DNA of 64,000 bases from Rhodeus uyekii (lineage: Eukaryota; Chordata; Actinopteri; Cypriniformes; Acheilognathidae), in assembly GCA_037043235.1 (NCBI GenBank), contig JAWRVZ010000057.1:2655501-2719500 (forward strand), in the 5' to 3' direction. The notes under the pieces were generated by a model that worked only from the letters and a program-made list of their open reading frames with translations, made no database searches and was not told the DNA's origin. Positions 36,470 to 48,058 of this stretch are shown piece by piece; the stretch's first letter is position 1; every line of letters starts with the position of its first letter. The position numbers and the translations under genes were made by a program.

Positions 36470-38409
36470 TGTGAAAACGCTGTCAATCAAACTTCAATGT
36501 TGCCAGACAGAACCTGATGTGTCCATAACAATAGCAACATTCATAATGAATATATTCATAACTTTTTATAATAGTAATAAATCTTATAAATCTTAGGATA
36601 TTATTTAACTCTTACTCAGTTACAAAATATTACTTCATTAATGCCCAAGGGTAAATCTGATGATGAATTATCAACAAAAAAACTCTATTGTATTTAATAA
36701 TTATAATTATATGTAATTATAAAATATACATTTAAAATGGTGCAAAACTAAATTATTCCTTGTTAGCATGTTTTTTTTGTCTATTTTATGACCATTTCTG
36801 AAGACGTATATATATGGTATATATATCTGACATTTGGTTATAGCAGAAGGCAGTAAAATAAAAGTCAATGATTAGTTTTATGAAGAATAGAGTTATGAGA
36901 ATGTATAACTCTATAAATTGGCACTCACTTTTTGTCGTTTACGTCGATATATCAACCCATCTCTGTCTAATGCACAGGGTTCTGCAGATTATGTCTGTAC
37001 TTTATCAGGTATCCAAGCAACACAACAACATTTAACGCATTAACCTTTAGGGGGCGCAATATCAAATATTAATACAAGCGGATTTTACATTCATACATTG
37101 GTTCATGCAGTTAGCAGATGCTTTTCGGATCCGACGTACAATTAATTAGTTTACATTTGATTTGTAACTCATTTTCATCCCATTTAATTTATTGGCATTA
37201 TGGATTTCAAATTGCACTTATATGAGAAATAACATTAAAAACAAATTACAACCCTCTTGTGGGGAAAAAAGTGCATTTTAGAATAAAAAATGGTAATGTA
37301 TTTAAAGTGTATGTAAAGTATGTATGTAAAGTGTATTTATTACACAAATAATATGCTTTAAATAAACACACTTAAGTGTGAGTTAAATATAATGTTTTCG
37401 ACTGACTAAATGCATAGTATATGTAATTGATTTCAACTGTATCTCAGGTTAAGTTCGTTTTAAATGCAATTAGTTGAATTTTTGAGTGACAAGTTTTAGT
37501 TTGACTTAATACATCTTTATATGTACTTTCATAATTGCTTCTAGTTATCGTGTTCACGTCGGATAACAAACTCAAACTGTGACAAACACACTGAAGTTGA
37601 AATTAGTATGGTGTTAATACATAATAAGTGTACTAAAATAAGTCATGGCCAAAATTGTTGGCACCCCTGAGATTTCTCCAGAAAATCAAGTATTGCTCAC
37701 AGAAAGATAATGCATTAACACATATGTATTGCTATGAAGAAGTGTAAGAAGCTTATTAATGTTTATAGGAAGCGATTGATTTCAGTTATTTTTTCCAAAG
37801 GCTGTATAACCAAATATTAAATTAAGGGTGCCAATAATTCTGTCCAGCACATTTTTGTAGTTTTGTGTGAAATTATGTCAAATGTTCCTCCTTTTTTTTT
37901 TTTCCAATATACACAAAGGGAATAAACGTGTATAGCAACGTTTATATGTGTTAATACTTTTCTGTGAGCAATACTTGATTTTCTGGAAACATTTCAGGGG
38001 TGCCAATAATGTTGGCCATGACTGTATATAAAAACACTATAAAATCATAAATATTTAAAATATTATTAAGTAAAACTTAATTAGACATTATTTCAAAGGG
38101 TATTTTTTATACGTGAACTTAAGTATGTTAAGAAATATTGTCATTAAAGTGTACTCTCTTTAAGCACACTTAAGTGACCTTTCATTTTAACTATATTATA
38201 TTATAAGCAAGTGCACTTTTAAACAGAGAAATTACAGTTCTCCTCACTAAAAGGTAATTAAAACAAGAAACATGTTACAGTTCGATATTTATAGTAATTA
38301 CCGCGTAACTCAAGAGAACAAACCTAACAAACTCGCAAAGTGCTTTATATGTGCTTTTATCTACATAAAAATGAACGAATAATAAAATAAAGTTCACAAG
38401 ATCAAAATC
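36470..38409. other. Divergent intergenic space, ccdc170 side
   Basis: Upstream of the ccdc170 start codon. The 5' untranslated exon of ccdc170 was not identified. Apart from the foldback element at 37640-38025 and a short SINE-tail scrap at about 37100 (gcagttagcagatgctttt), the sequence is AT-rich and unremarkable. Confidence 0.5.
37640..38025. repeat. Tc1-like foldback element
   Basis: The left arm (tcatggccaaaattgttggcacccctgag, aatcaagtattgctcacaga) is inverted at 37945-38022 (tctgtgagcaatacttgatt, ggggtgccaataatgttggccatga). No transposase in between. It sits between ccdc170 and rmnd1. Confidence 0.8.
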
Positions 38410-38601
38410 AGTCGTACGTCACTGCGGGGGCGGGGCAACATTACGTCTGAATTTGACGTCACCAAAACACAGGAAGTGCCCGGATGACTCGTTCTGTTCG
38501 AACTGTCAAATAAGCTTTATGTGAATTTGTGAGAATGTGGAAACAGTGTAACAGCTTATGTCACCGAACGTTCTGATATTTGGCGGGACGGCGCGCGGCA
38601 G
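38410..38601 (+). promoter_or_regulatory. rmnd1 promoter and 5' untranslated exon
   Basis: A GC-rich island in AT-rich surroundings. It has a half CRE (acgtcac, 38415-38421), a GC box (gggggcgggg, 38426-38435), a perfect CRE palindrome TGACGTCA (38454-38461) and an ETS-type site (aggaagtg, 38471-38478). No TATA box is evident. A 5' untranslated exon probably ends at 38601 (ggcag|gtacgc) and joins the acceptor at 38946, three bases before the ATG. The site calls are sequence matches; activity is inferred. Confidence 0.65.
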
Positions 38602-38948
38602 GTACGCTGAGGTTTAAGGTGAATGAATACCATGATTTATTACAATCAATTATATGTTATCATGCAGCTTATGTTGACAGTAGAGACAGAAAGAAATTCA
38701 CAGCTTAGCTGCTTTATGTCAGCTGATCAAAACATTTAGACACGTGTTCTGTTTTTGCACTTGCTTCTATATACAGTTTATATTGAACCAGATGATGATG
38801 GTTAGATATGAGCAATGCAGTGTGTTAATATGGTTGTCATTCAAGGTCAATTGAAATGGGCCTCTTAGCCACTAAATGTAGTGGTGTTTTCTGTAAACAT
38901 ACCTAATTAACACTGTTTTAATGCTGAAACTGTGTGATTCTTACAGGC

Positions 38949-41900
38949 ATGTCTCTCAAGATTCTACAGAGGTTTAAGCAACCCTTTAAATGGACACGAC
39001 CCTGTGGATTTGCTCTCAGAACAGGAAATGGATTAAACACTGTCCTTGCCATGAGGTTAAATTGCTCAACATTGGCATTCAGTACACCTTCACAAAATCA
39101 GAGCGGCTGTCACATCAGCTTACATCACCACAGGCACTTGTTACAAAGAGGACCCAGTCCCACTCCTTTAAATCTAGTATCCAAAACATGGAGTATACAA
39201 ATGAGATGGCAGTCCACAACAACCGCCACCAAGTCAGTGCTGAAACAAGGAGGATTGCCTGGGAAAAGGACATTTAAGGGACCAAGAACTAAACAGCCAT
39301 CCCGAACCACTCAGCCTAGTCTGGAGGAGGTGTGTGACTGTTGCGTGTTGTGATCAAATCATTTATGGCATATGACTGTTTGATATGTATTTAATTACCT
39401 TTTTCAGGACATGATGCAATGCATCGCATACGCAACTGCAGATCAGTACCATTTACCAACACTCTGTCACGATCTCATAGCTCATGGCTTCAGTGAAATC
39501 GAAGAATTTCCCAGAGGTCCGTTCATTTGCATCACTATTTTATAATTCTGAGCTGACATTGCATGCTTGTTTGAACGTAATCTCTTATTTTTAGTAAATA
39601 AATGTGGGTTTCAGACGCTTCTAATGTTCTGGTGATGGGAACAGAGAATGCTGCAAAAGTAAATGACAGTGGAACAATATTCTTCTTCAGGTATGGTGAA
39701 TGTTTTTTTTGTTGTTGCTTGATTTTCTGATTTTTGATGTCTGTTTGGTAATAATTTTGTATTTATTTACCGATTTAGAGAAGGCTCGGTGGTGTTCTGG
39801 AATGTTGATGAGAAAACTGTAAGTATTAATATAACACACACACACTGCAGCAACTGTTCATTCTCATGTTCAGCTGGAAACTATTCACCAAAAGCTTTCG
39901 TATTAATGTATTCTCATAAGGTTGAAGGTTTTATTAAAGGCAAATTTAGGTAAAATCCTTTTAAAGATTTAGTTCACCTTAAAAATAAAAATTCTGTCTT
40001 CATTTATTGGCCCTCATTTCATTCCAAACCCATAAGACTTTCATTCATCTTGGGCATTCAAATTAAGAGCTTTTTGATAAAAACTGAGAGCTTTCTGTCC
40101 CTCCATTGAGAGTCTATGAAACTATGCTTCAAAAAGTTAATGAAGGGTTCGTAAAACGAAAACGTGAATTGAGCGGCTTAATCCGAAGAGAATAAATCGC
40201 TTTATATGATGAACAGATTTAATTTAGGCTTTTACTCACATTTACACATTTATCAGCGAACATGAACAGAAGCTCATCTGAACTTGCTTGACATAAACCA
40301 AAAAAACAACAACTGTGTAACATGAGAACGAACTTCATCATTCCTTGCATGCCAAGTGAACATGCTTGAGCTTCCGCTTACCACAACTGTTCTGTGTTTA
40401 TGATATTTGTATGTGATAAATCCTAAATTGGAATGACATGAGGGCAAGTAATTAATTAAAGTGTTTTGTTTTCATTTTTGGGTGAACTAACCCTTTAATA
40501 AAGAAACATTGTTTATTTCCCAGGTGTTCACATTATTTTGTCCAACCTTGTTTTCATATTTCTAGATTCGTTTTCCGGCGTGCCTTATTCCAGTCCTCTT
40601 TTTATTAACAGTTGAATGAACAATTACTCAGCTCTGAGGAAGATAGATTAGAAAGATTGTCTCTCAACCTTATTCTTTGTATGTTTGAATATATATAGAG
40701 AGAACTGTTTTAGGGGAGTAACATAGGGACAACCAACGAGAGAATATAGATAACATCATATAGGAATGTATGCAATGACAAGTCTTTATATGGTCCAAGT
40801 TTTACCACAGATACCTTAGGAGGCTACTGACCCTCCTGTTCCTTTACCAAAGAAGTGGAGATTCCTCACCATGTTCACCTAGCAGTCCATATATTTATAT
40901 TATATTATATTAATGCATTTGGCAGATGCTTTTATCCAAAGCGACTTACATTGCATTCAAGGAACATATTGAATCAGTTCTCGCTTTCCCTGGGCTCGAA
41001 CCCATGACCTTGGTGTTGTAAACACCAATGCTCTACTGATTGAGCTACAGGAAAGCTTTTACACATGAATACAGAAACCTCTTCATACATTTTCGTTGAT
41101 ACTAATACGTTGTCATTCTAATACTAATACTTAATCTTTCAAATCTTACACATATATGCAAAATTATGCTACAAATCATCCCCTGCTGGTGTCTTTATAC
41201 TCAGGTAAAGACAGTGATGAGGATACTGGAGCAGCACGAAATTCAGCCCTATGAAGTTGCTCTGATCCACTGGGAAAATGAAGAAATCAACTATACAGTC
41301 GGAGAGTCAGTCACAAATCTTTTATTCCTTAAGTCATGTTATACTTCTTAAATGTTGATGATGGTACTATTTTAAAATGTTTATTTACGCTATGCAATAT
41401 TATGTTGATTCAGGGGTAATTCAAAGCTCCATCATGGAATCTTCTTGTTTAATGAAGAGCTGGATTATGAGCAGATTGTTCTGGAGAAGTTTGCATTTTC
41501 CAATGCTTTATCTCTGTCAGGTGGGATTATTTTTGCATTTTCACACATTTTTAATCCAACTTTGTGAGACCAATTATATTTTGATGCTTGAATCCGAGAA
41601 TAAGCCGTTGCTTTTCATTTCAGTAAAACTGGCAATCTGGGAGGTCTCTCTCGACAACTTTGTTGAGTCCATCCAGTCAATTCCTGAGGTAGATCCACTT
41701 ATGTACTCTTTCATAGGTAATACCAGCATTTGTTGCTTTTTGAAAGTTGAAATAGCACAGATGTGAACAGGGCCTATTTGAAATAAAGTAATTCCACCCA
41801 TAAACCTTTTTTAAACAGATGCTGAAGTCTGGACAGAGAGTGAAACTGTCCAGAGCGGAAGTTTTGCAGAAGATAGGAGAGCTCTTTTCCCTGAGGTCAG

Positions 41901-42639
41901 GATCCATATGCAGGACTTTATCTAGCTTTATTGAATGAGATAATTTAATTCTCACAATATCTTTGCACTTTTACAGGCACTGCATAAACCTAAGCTCTGA
42001 TTTACTGATCACACCTGATTTCTACTGGGATAGAGAGGATCTCGAGCAGCTCTATGACAAGACCTGTCAGTTCCTCAATATTAACAGGAGAGTCAAGGTT
42101 AGTGAAATTACTGGCAGAACTATAAATACATCTGACCTGAATCTCAATCAGTAAAGCATTGGTGCAACACCAAGGTCATGGGTTTGATCCCAGGGAAAGC
42201 AAGAACTGATTCAGTGTGTTCCTTGAATGCAATGTAAGTTGCTTTGGATAAAAGCGTCTGCCAAATGTGTAAATGTAAAATGTAAATAATGTGCCATTTG
42301 TTTTGTAGGTTGTGAATGAGAAGTTACAGCACTGCACTGAACTAACAGACCTGATGAGGAATCACCTCAGTGAGAAACACAGTCTCAGACTGGAGTGGAT
42401 GATCGTCGTTCTGATCACCATTGAGGTAAGAAATCACTTATTTAATATCAACTGGCTCAGTTTCATGAATATGTAAATAATAGACAGTGTATTCAGATGC
42501 ACTGTCAAAAAACTGCCTTGTTTATTCTTTTTAAATGTCTGCATAATGTCATGTACACGTTTTGCGAATTCAACGTAAAAACGTGTTTGTTTTCTTCTCT
42601 CTGAAGGTGATGTTTGAACTTGCTCGCGTAATCTTCTGA
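38949..42639 (+). CDS. rmnd1: RMND1, mitochondrial translation factor
   Basis: Inner-membrane protein of mitochondria needed for mitochondrial translation (DUF155 family; fungal Sif2/Rmd1 relatives). Exons: 38949-39329, 39408-39516, 39615-39690, 39779-39818, 41205-41305, 41414-41520, 41624-41688, 41819-41895, 41977-42097, 42309-42425, 42607-42639. They join in phase to 408 residues, against about 449 in human. The N-terminus (MSLKILQRFKQPFKWTRPCG) is basic and Ser/Thr-rich without acids, as expected of a mitochondrial presequence. The DUF155 core runs from about residue 190 to 360 (EGSVVFWNVDEKT, FAFSNALSLSVKLAIWE, DFYWDREDLEQLYDKTCQFL). A hydrophobic helix (WMIVVLITIEVMFELARVIF) forms the C-terminus. 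The ATG lies three bases into its exon. Two SINEs and a TTAA-flanked element have inserted in the introns. Confidence 0.96.
39961..40498. repeat. TTAA-flanked DNA element in an rmnd1 intron
   Basis: Begins ttaaagatttagttcacctt and ends with the inverted gggtgaactaaccctttaa. TTAA at both ends suggests a piggyBac-type target, but no transposase is present and the family is not certain. Scraps of similar ends occur at about 24330-24376 and 62228-62245. Confidence 0.7.
40911..41058 (-). repeat. tRNA-derived SINE
   Basis: Same family as 4169-4334: tail gcagatgcttttatccaaag on the left and tRNA-like head (gctctactgattgagctaca on the + strand) on the right. It lies in the large rmnd1 intron, antisense to the gene. 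Confidence 0.85.
42142..42288 (+). repeat. tRNA-derived SINE
   Basis: Sense copy: tctcaatcagtaaagcattg, B-box-like gggtttgatccc, tail gctttggataaaagcgtctg. It ends only about 20 bases before the rmnd1 acceptor at 42308, so it now supplies the upstream part of that 3' splice region. Confidence 0.85.
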
Positions 42640-42769
42640 GGACCCACAGGTTCAGTCTTATAAGAGGACTTAAACATTTTGGTAAATCAACAAATCATTT
42701 GGTTTTCTGTAAATTGTTGAAGTACTCCTTGATCTGTTGTTATTCTTAATGTGACTTTAAGACGTGAAA

Positions 42770-42775
42770 AATAAA
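42770..42775 (+). terminator. rmnd1 polyadenylation signal
   Basis: AATAAA 131 bases after the rmnd1 stop, followed by a T-rich stretch. Confidence 0.75.
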
Positions 42776-42842
42776 GTTTTTTTCAAAGGAACCACATATA
42801 AGTGGCGCATATGGTCTCCTTTATAAACTCTGTGGACAGATA

Positions 42843-43213
42843 CAGTAATCCCTCGCCACAAGTTTCGCGGCCTTTGTGGAAAATTGTGGATTTTTCAAAA
42901 ATATTCATTGAAAAATAAAAGTTAAAAAATACCGCCATATCGGCAGCCGTATTGAGGAAAGCAGCTTTGTTTCATCGTGATGCGAGAGAAACGGTTTCCC
43001 CGGGATGCCAGACAAAGAGAGAAACTCTCTAAGAGGCTTTGTACTCACCCACGGCACTCAGACAAGACACGTGATTGGTTCCCAGCGCGAGATCAACCAA
43101 TGAGAACACGCGTGGATGTGTCCCATGAGCTGATTGCGGATCCTACTTCGCGGATTTTCACGTATCACGGGGGCTTCCGGTCCACATTAACCGCAATAAA
43201 CGATGGATCACTG
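42843..43213. repeat. TA-flanked miniature DNA element, copy B
   Basis: Begins cagtaatccctcgccacaag and ends cgatggatcactg, with TA on both sides. It is inverted relative to copy A at 34477-34803 and starts about 65 bases past the rmnd1 poly(A) signal. Confidence 0.8.
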
Positions 43214-43410
43214 TAGATCAATTTATTCTTGTGCTACAACATCTAATTTTCAGAGTTATTGGATTGAATTCATTATTCAATGTATTTTTGAAATGTCCTC
43301 TGCTGGAAAATCCAGATTTAGTGGACTGCTGTGGTTTGGACCATGCTGGTTTTGAGATGGTCCGAGCTGTGATCTAGAGAATCTCTGACTATAAGTTGCA
43401 GTTCATTAAG

Positions 43411-43633
43411 GCCTGGTTTCACAGACAGGGTTTAGATTAATCCAGGATTAGACCTTAGTTGAGTTAGGACATTAAGTAGCTTTTTACAAACGTGGCTTAG
43501 AAAAAAAGCATTACTGGTGTGCATCTTGGGACAAAACAATGACTCATTTTAAGATGCGTCACTAGTTGCTTTCTGTTAAAACAGCTCAAACATGTTTTAG
43601 TCTGAGACTAGCAAGCCTTGTCTGAAACTGGGG
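43411..43633. repeat. Miniature inverted-repeat element
   Basis: The left arm (cctggtttcacagacagggt) is mirrored by the right end (aagccttgtctgaaactggg). About 220 bp, no ORF, a fish-type MITE between rmnd1 and zbtb2. Confidence 0.65.
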
Positions 43634-43974
43634 GAAATGTTTGTGCTAGAACACGCATGGCATTCGCGCACATTATTATGAGCATGGAGGGGGAATCTGT
43701 TACAAATAAACAGCTGAAATGTGATACTGCTCTTTATTCTTAAATATGCATGTACAGTATTATCATTCAACTTTATTACAGCTCCAAAAAAAACAAAAAA
43801 CACAATAGGTAAATCACATACTGTACACACAAAATTGGAATATTGTTCACTTAGATATATTCAATCTCTAATTTGTGTTATTCTCTAGGGCTTTTACATG
43901 TTTATGACCATGTCTAGATGGATAAATATTAGGAAAGTGGTAGCCTTGTTAAACTTGCATATTTCCAGGAAATC

Positions 43975-43978
<4 letters not shown>

Positions 43979-44009
<31 letters not shown>
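43979..44009. repeat. (TA)n microsatellite
   Basis: Uninterrupted TA dinucleotides upstream of zbtb2. Confidence 0.95.
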
Positions 44010-44014
<5 letters not shown>

Positions 44015-44279
44015 ATGAGCTTGTATAATATTTAAATTACTCTGAAATGTGCACAACTCTTCAGATGCTGACTTGTTTCCAATGACATCCATCTCCAATA
44101 CTGTTAACATTTCTCCACTGATTTTTACTTCACAAAAATCTGTAACAAACTTTATAATGTGGTCAAGCTGGTTTTTGAAACAGGGCAACACAGATCCCAT
44201 CTTAAACTGGATTTTCCAGGCGTGTGTTTTATATTTCACACTGTTTGAGCAGTTAATGGTGCTCAGATGAGGCAGCTGA

Positions 44280-44425
44280 TGCTCTGATGGACTGATTGAC
44301 GGCGGATCTCGTGTCATGTGATTCAGCTCTCCGGAAAACAGGATCACAGACCGAGACTCGCGCTGCTCCGGCGAACAAGCTTCACATTTCTGTTAATAAA
44401 CCAAATTGAGCAAGACTGAGAGACG
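44280..44425 (+). promoter_or_regulatory. zbtb2 promoter-proximal region and 5' untranslated exon
   Basis: Locally GC-richer sequence (gagactcgcgctgctccggcg) ends in a strong splice donor (agacg|gtaagtg at 44425). The zbtb2 ATG lies 700 bases on with no coding sequence between, so this is probably the non-coding first exon. The transcription start cannot be placed exactly. Confidence 0.55.
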
Positions 44426-44746
44426 GTAAGTGTCGCCTTCAGGGTCGGGTTTGATAATAAAGGGTTTAATAAACCGGCGGTCGGCGTTTTCCCCCAGCAT
44501 ACGCTTGCACTATTGATTTCTCATGGATGTTGTGTTGAAAATGATTAATACTCTGACCGTTCTCTTCTTGACGTGTCTTTCGTTATCGGAAGATTAAGGT
44601 TTTAATCTCTCAGTTTATCTGTGTGCTTTCTGTCGCTCATTAATTGGTGTAACATTATTTTATTGGTTTCTTTGCGTGAGCGCGTGTTTCCTATTTGTCC
44701 GCGGAAACTTTTGTACTCGGAATTTACCAACATGGGCGGAGCCTAA

Positions 44747-44766
44747 TACACACACACACACACACG
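44747..44766. repeat. (AC)n microsatellite
   Basis: Ten CA units in the first zbtb2 intron. Confidence 0.9.
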
Positions 44767-45122
44767 CGTGTGTAATACATATGTGTATGCATGTATATCT
44801 GTACACACACACATACATTTAGTAGCCTCAAAACCTATTTAGACACTTATGCTACACTTCTATCAATTTTACATTTAAAATAGGACATTATGTAGTCCTC
44901 TAAGGATGTTTTCACATTTAAAATATTTATCAATTGAGAAACGCCCTCACAAGTAGGTTTTAAATGCAATTGTGAATATTTCTAACTAGAAATGTTACCC
45001 TCATATTTAAAGAGAAACAAGAACTCACGTAATACATGTAGTATAAAGCAAGATAAATTGATTGCTCAGGAAATATCGACTGAAATACTAATGACTATTT
45101 TCTTTTAGTTTATGTAGCTATA

Positions 45123-46527
45123 ATGGACTTGGCACATCATGGTCTTGTGCTTCTGAAGCGTCTCAACGCTCAGAGAGAGTTTGGTTTTCTCTGTGACTGC
45201 ACTGTGGCCATCGGGGATGTTCTTTTCAAAGCCCACAAAGCTGTTCTTGCTGCTTTCTCAAACTACTTCCGCATGCTGTTCATCCATCAAGACAGGTAAC
45301 GTGAACTTGATCCCATGTTTTTTGTTGTTGCATTGTTTCAGAGGTTGTAAATGATTCTTTCTGTTTCTCTTTTGTAGTGACTGCGTTCGACTGAAGCCTT
45401 CAGACATACAAGCAGATATCTTCAGCTATCTGCTGAACTTAATGTACACTGGAAAATTTACCACACAACCCGTCGACCCTCTTCGCCTTGAGCAGGGTGT
45501 GAAATTCCTGCATGCGTACCCCTTATTACAAGAGGCTAGTCTTCTTATAAACCCAGAGTCCCAATATGTACCTTTGACAAACTCACTTTATGGGATACAG
45601 ATACCTGATCAGACATGCAGCCGGCACAATATAAATTCAGTGTGCGAGGGTGATGTTTATACTAAAAACTCTGAAATCGCTGGACAAGGGTTTTCCGACA
45701 TCTCTGATATGAATTATAGGTCTCCGCAACCTGTCGGCATAGAGTCACCCAGCCTAAATCCTGCAGCCACGGTTGTCCAACACCTCACATATGGCATAAT
45801 GAGTAGAAGCACTTCCTCCAGAAAGCATTACAGCTGCAATTATTGTGGAATGCGTTTTAACCAGAGGGGCAAATTGAAGGAGCATATACTTATCCACACC
45901 ACCCCAGCAACTGAGCCACAGGTGTTGCCTATGCAAAATGGTCACACTTTTGAGCTTGAAGGTCAGGAAATGGAGGAGGATCTTTTGCATGGTGAAAGTG
46001 ATGTTATTAGTGATACAGATCAACAGGCGTGGATGGAAGACACCCCACCGCCCTCTGAAATTGCCGAAATGGAAACCCTGGAGGGCACTGAGATGGGTCG
46101 TGAAATGAAACGCAGAAAATTTGAGTGTCCGACCTGCGCTCGCAAGTTTCTTCAGAAGAGCCACTGGCGTGAGCACATGTACATTCACACAGGAAAGCCG
46201 TATAAGTGCAGTGCTTGTGGAAAAAACTTCTGCAGAGCGAATCAAGCTGCTCGGCATGTTTGTTTGAGTCAGGACGCAGACTCGTACATTATGGTCAACA
46301 AACAGAGTTTGGTTCTGTGTGGTGGTGAAGACAACAGTCAGGTGGAAGCTCTCTTCCAGTCTTCGGAAAGACCCTATAAATGTAGCATGTGTGCGGCTCT
46401 GTTTGCAAGTCCTTCAGAGGTTCCCAAACATCAGTGTTTGACTGAAAGTGAAGCTGAACCATTGGTGGAAAATCAAAATAAGGACTTGGCAACAACTACT
46501 CCTGAAGTAACTAGTCCTTCTTGTTAA
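45123..46527 (+). CDS. zbtb2: Zinc finger and BTB domain-containing protein 2
   Basis: Nuclear DNA-binding regulator; in mammals it represses or activates target promoters and binds unmethylated CpG-rich sites. Two coding exons, 45123-45295 and 45378-46527, join in phase to 440 residues (human about 514). The BTB/POZ domain is residues about 14-115 (NAQREFGFLCDCTVAIGDVL, FKAHKAVLAAFSNYFRMLF, then LMYTGKF and LEQGVKFLHAYPL). Zinc fingers: 209-231 (YSCNYCGMRF ... HILIH), 296-318 (FECPTCARKF ... HMYIH), 323-343 (YKCSACGKNF ... HVC, C2HC) and 381-401 (YKCSMCAALF ... HQC, C2HC). HTGKPYKCSACGKNFCRANQ links fingers 2 and 3 as in human ZBTB2. The middle linker is shorter than in mammals, which explains the shorter length. 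The start is the first ATG, matching the family MDLA start. Confidence 0.97.
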
Positions 46528-46620
46528 TCTGTTTCTTTTTGTGTGTGAATTTATTTTAAGGTCCATTGCATTTCTTTCATGCTTTTTTTTTTATTAGCAA
46601 GAGGTAATTTGTTTGAAACT

Positions 46621-46696
46621 AATAAAATGAAAACTATATTTACTGTTTTCCATCATAAAGGAGTTTCTCCATCCTATTTGAATGTTGAAAAATAAA
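46621..46696 (+). terminator. zbtb2 polyadenylation signals
   Basis: Two AATAAA motifs, at 46621-46626 and 46691-46696, 94 and 164 bases after the stop. A long C run starts just beyond the second. Confidence 0.7.
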
Positions 46697-46729
46697 CCAG
46701 CATTTTATCAAATTGTCTTTCATCCTTTA

Positions 46730-46752
46730 CCCCCCCCCCCCCCCCCCCCCCC
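46730..46752. repeat. 23-base poly-C tract followed by eight A
   Basis: An uninterrupted C run (G run on the minus strand) about 34 bases after the second zbtb2 poly(A) signal. It may form G-quadruplex or i-motif structures; the length may also be imprecise because such runs are hard to sequence. Confidence 0.9.
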
Positions 46753-46760
46753 AAAAAAAA

Positions 46761-47660
46761 GTGTTGCTGTACATTCACTTCTCATAAATCATAAGCCAAA
46801 CATTGAAGCTTTTTTATTATTATTTAAATAGATTTTGTATTAAACCATACATTTAGAAAATACAGGAACAATACTATACTCCTGTATTTATTTGATTTGT
46901 TAATATTACAAGTTCTTCAGAGATGCATAGACTGTACAGATGGTTTCAAACACTTAGGAATATATTAGAATAAGTTAAAATGTTGATATCAATACTGCAG
47001 TGGATTATTCTGTCAGGCCAGATGCTTTCAAATCCCCTTAATACATCAAGGCAGTTTGTAAAATCAAAAAAAAAAATGCAAAACTGTTAAATGATCATAT
47101 GCAGTAGAGTATTGATCTTCATTATATGGAACATTTATATGTTAAGTGTTTCTCTGAGGGGAAAAACAAAATGCATTCCAATAATTGCAAAGTTAGTTTG
47201 CATGCTTACATTTTTATGCTCACAATAGTCACATTAATATTTTCTCGAATTGGGTGTTTCTGTAAATTAAAACATAACATGAAATGTGGAAAAACAAAAA
47301 TCATAAGTTTGGTCAGATTTGGAAAATATCTTTGTAAAACAATACTGACATCTGACTGACAAGACTGAATCTGAACGAATACTGTCTAAACCTCTCTTTG
47401 ATGGAACATTATTGTGAAGTTTAAACTTTCAACGCATATTATAGACACCAGGCAATTGCTTTTGCCTTCAATAATGACAATCATTTTCCTAAGTTAAACA
47501 TGCCAAACTGGCAAATCTATAGGATATAATGCACGTGTACATGTGTTTTAGATTTTATATTAAAATGTTTTGTTTTAGATATGTAATACAATGTGATATA
47601 ATGTGCTTAAGGTTCCTTAAATGTCAGAATCAGCATAAAAATAACACATAGATCTTAGTG

Positions 47661-47694
<34 letters not shown>

Positions 47695-48058
47695 AAAAAG
47701 TTGCTTCTCAAGGGTTTCATGTTGAAATATTTTCTCTCAAATAATTTTTTTAAATGTTTGTAGTGACAGCCTACCTACTGAACAGCAAAACTTAATTGAA
47801 CTTTAATAATACAATTTTATTTCTCAGTGGTTTGGTCATTTCTTTGTTGCGAGAAATTTTGAAATCTGACTTTGTCCTGCACACACTTCCTCTTCCACGT
47901 GTAAAAAGGTCTTATCTTTCCTTGTTAAACTTGCACCTGAAATGATCAAATCAGTGTTATTAATTTAAAAGACAAATAAAAAACAATTTTAACTAAATGC
48001 AATATTGAAATCACTTACTTCCTAATTGATATCGTTCATTTGGTTTAGCATGCCACTC
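46761..48058. other. Convergent 3' space between zbtb2 and akap12
   Basis: AT-rich and probably mostly akap12 3' untranslated sequence. It has a (TA)n run at about 47659-47686 and a candidate akap12 poly(A) signal at 47817-47822. No further gene is seen. Confidence 0.6.
47817..47822 (-). terminator. Candidate akap12 polyadenylation signal
   Basis: TTTATT on the + strand, that is AATAAA on the akap12 strand, about 240 bases after the akap12 stop. Other A-rich candidates lie further on. Confidence 0.5.
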
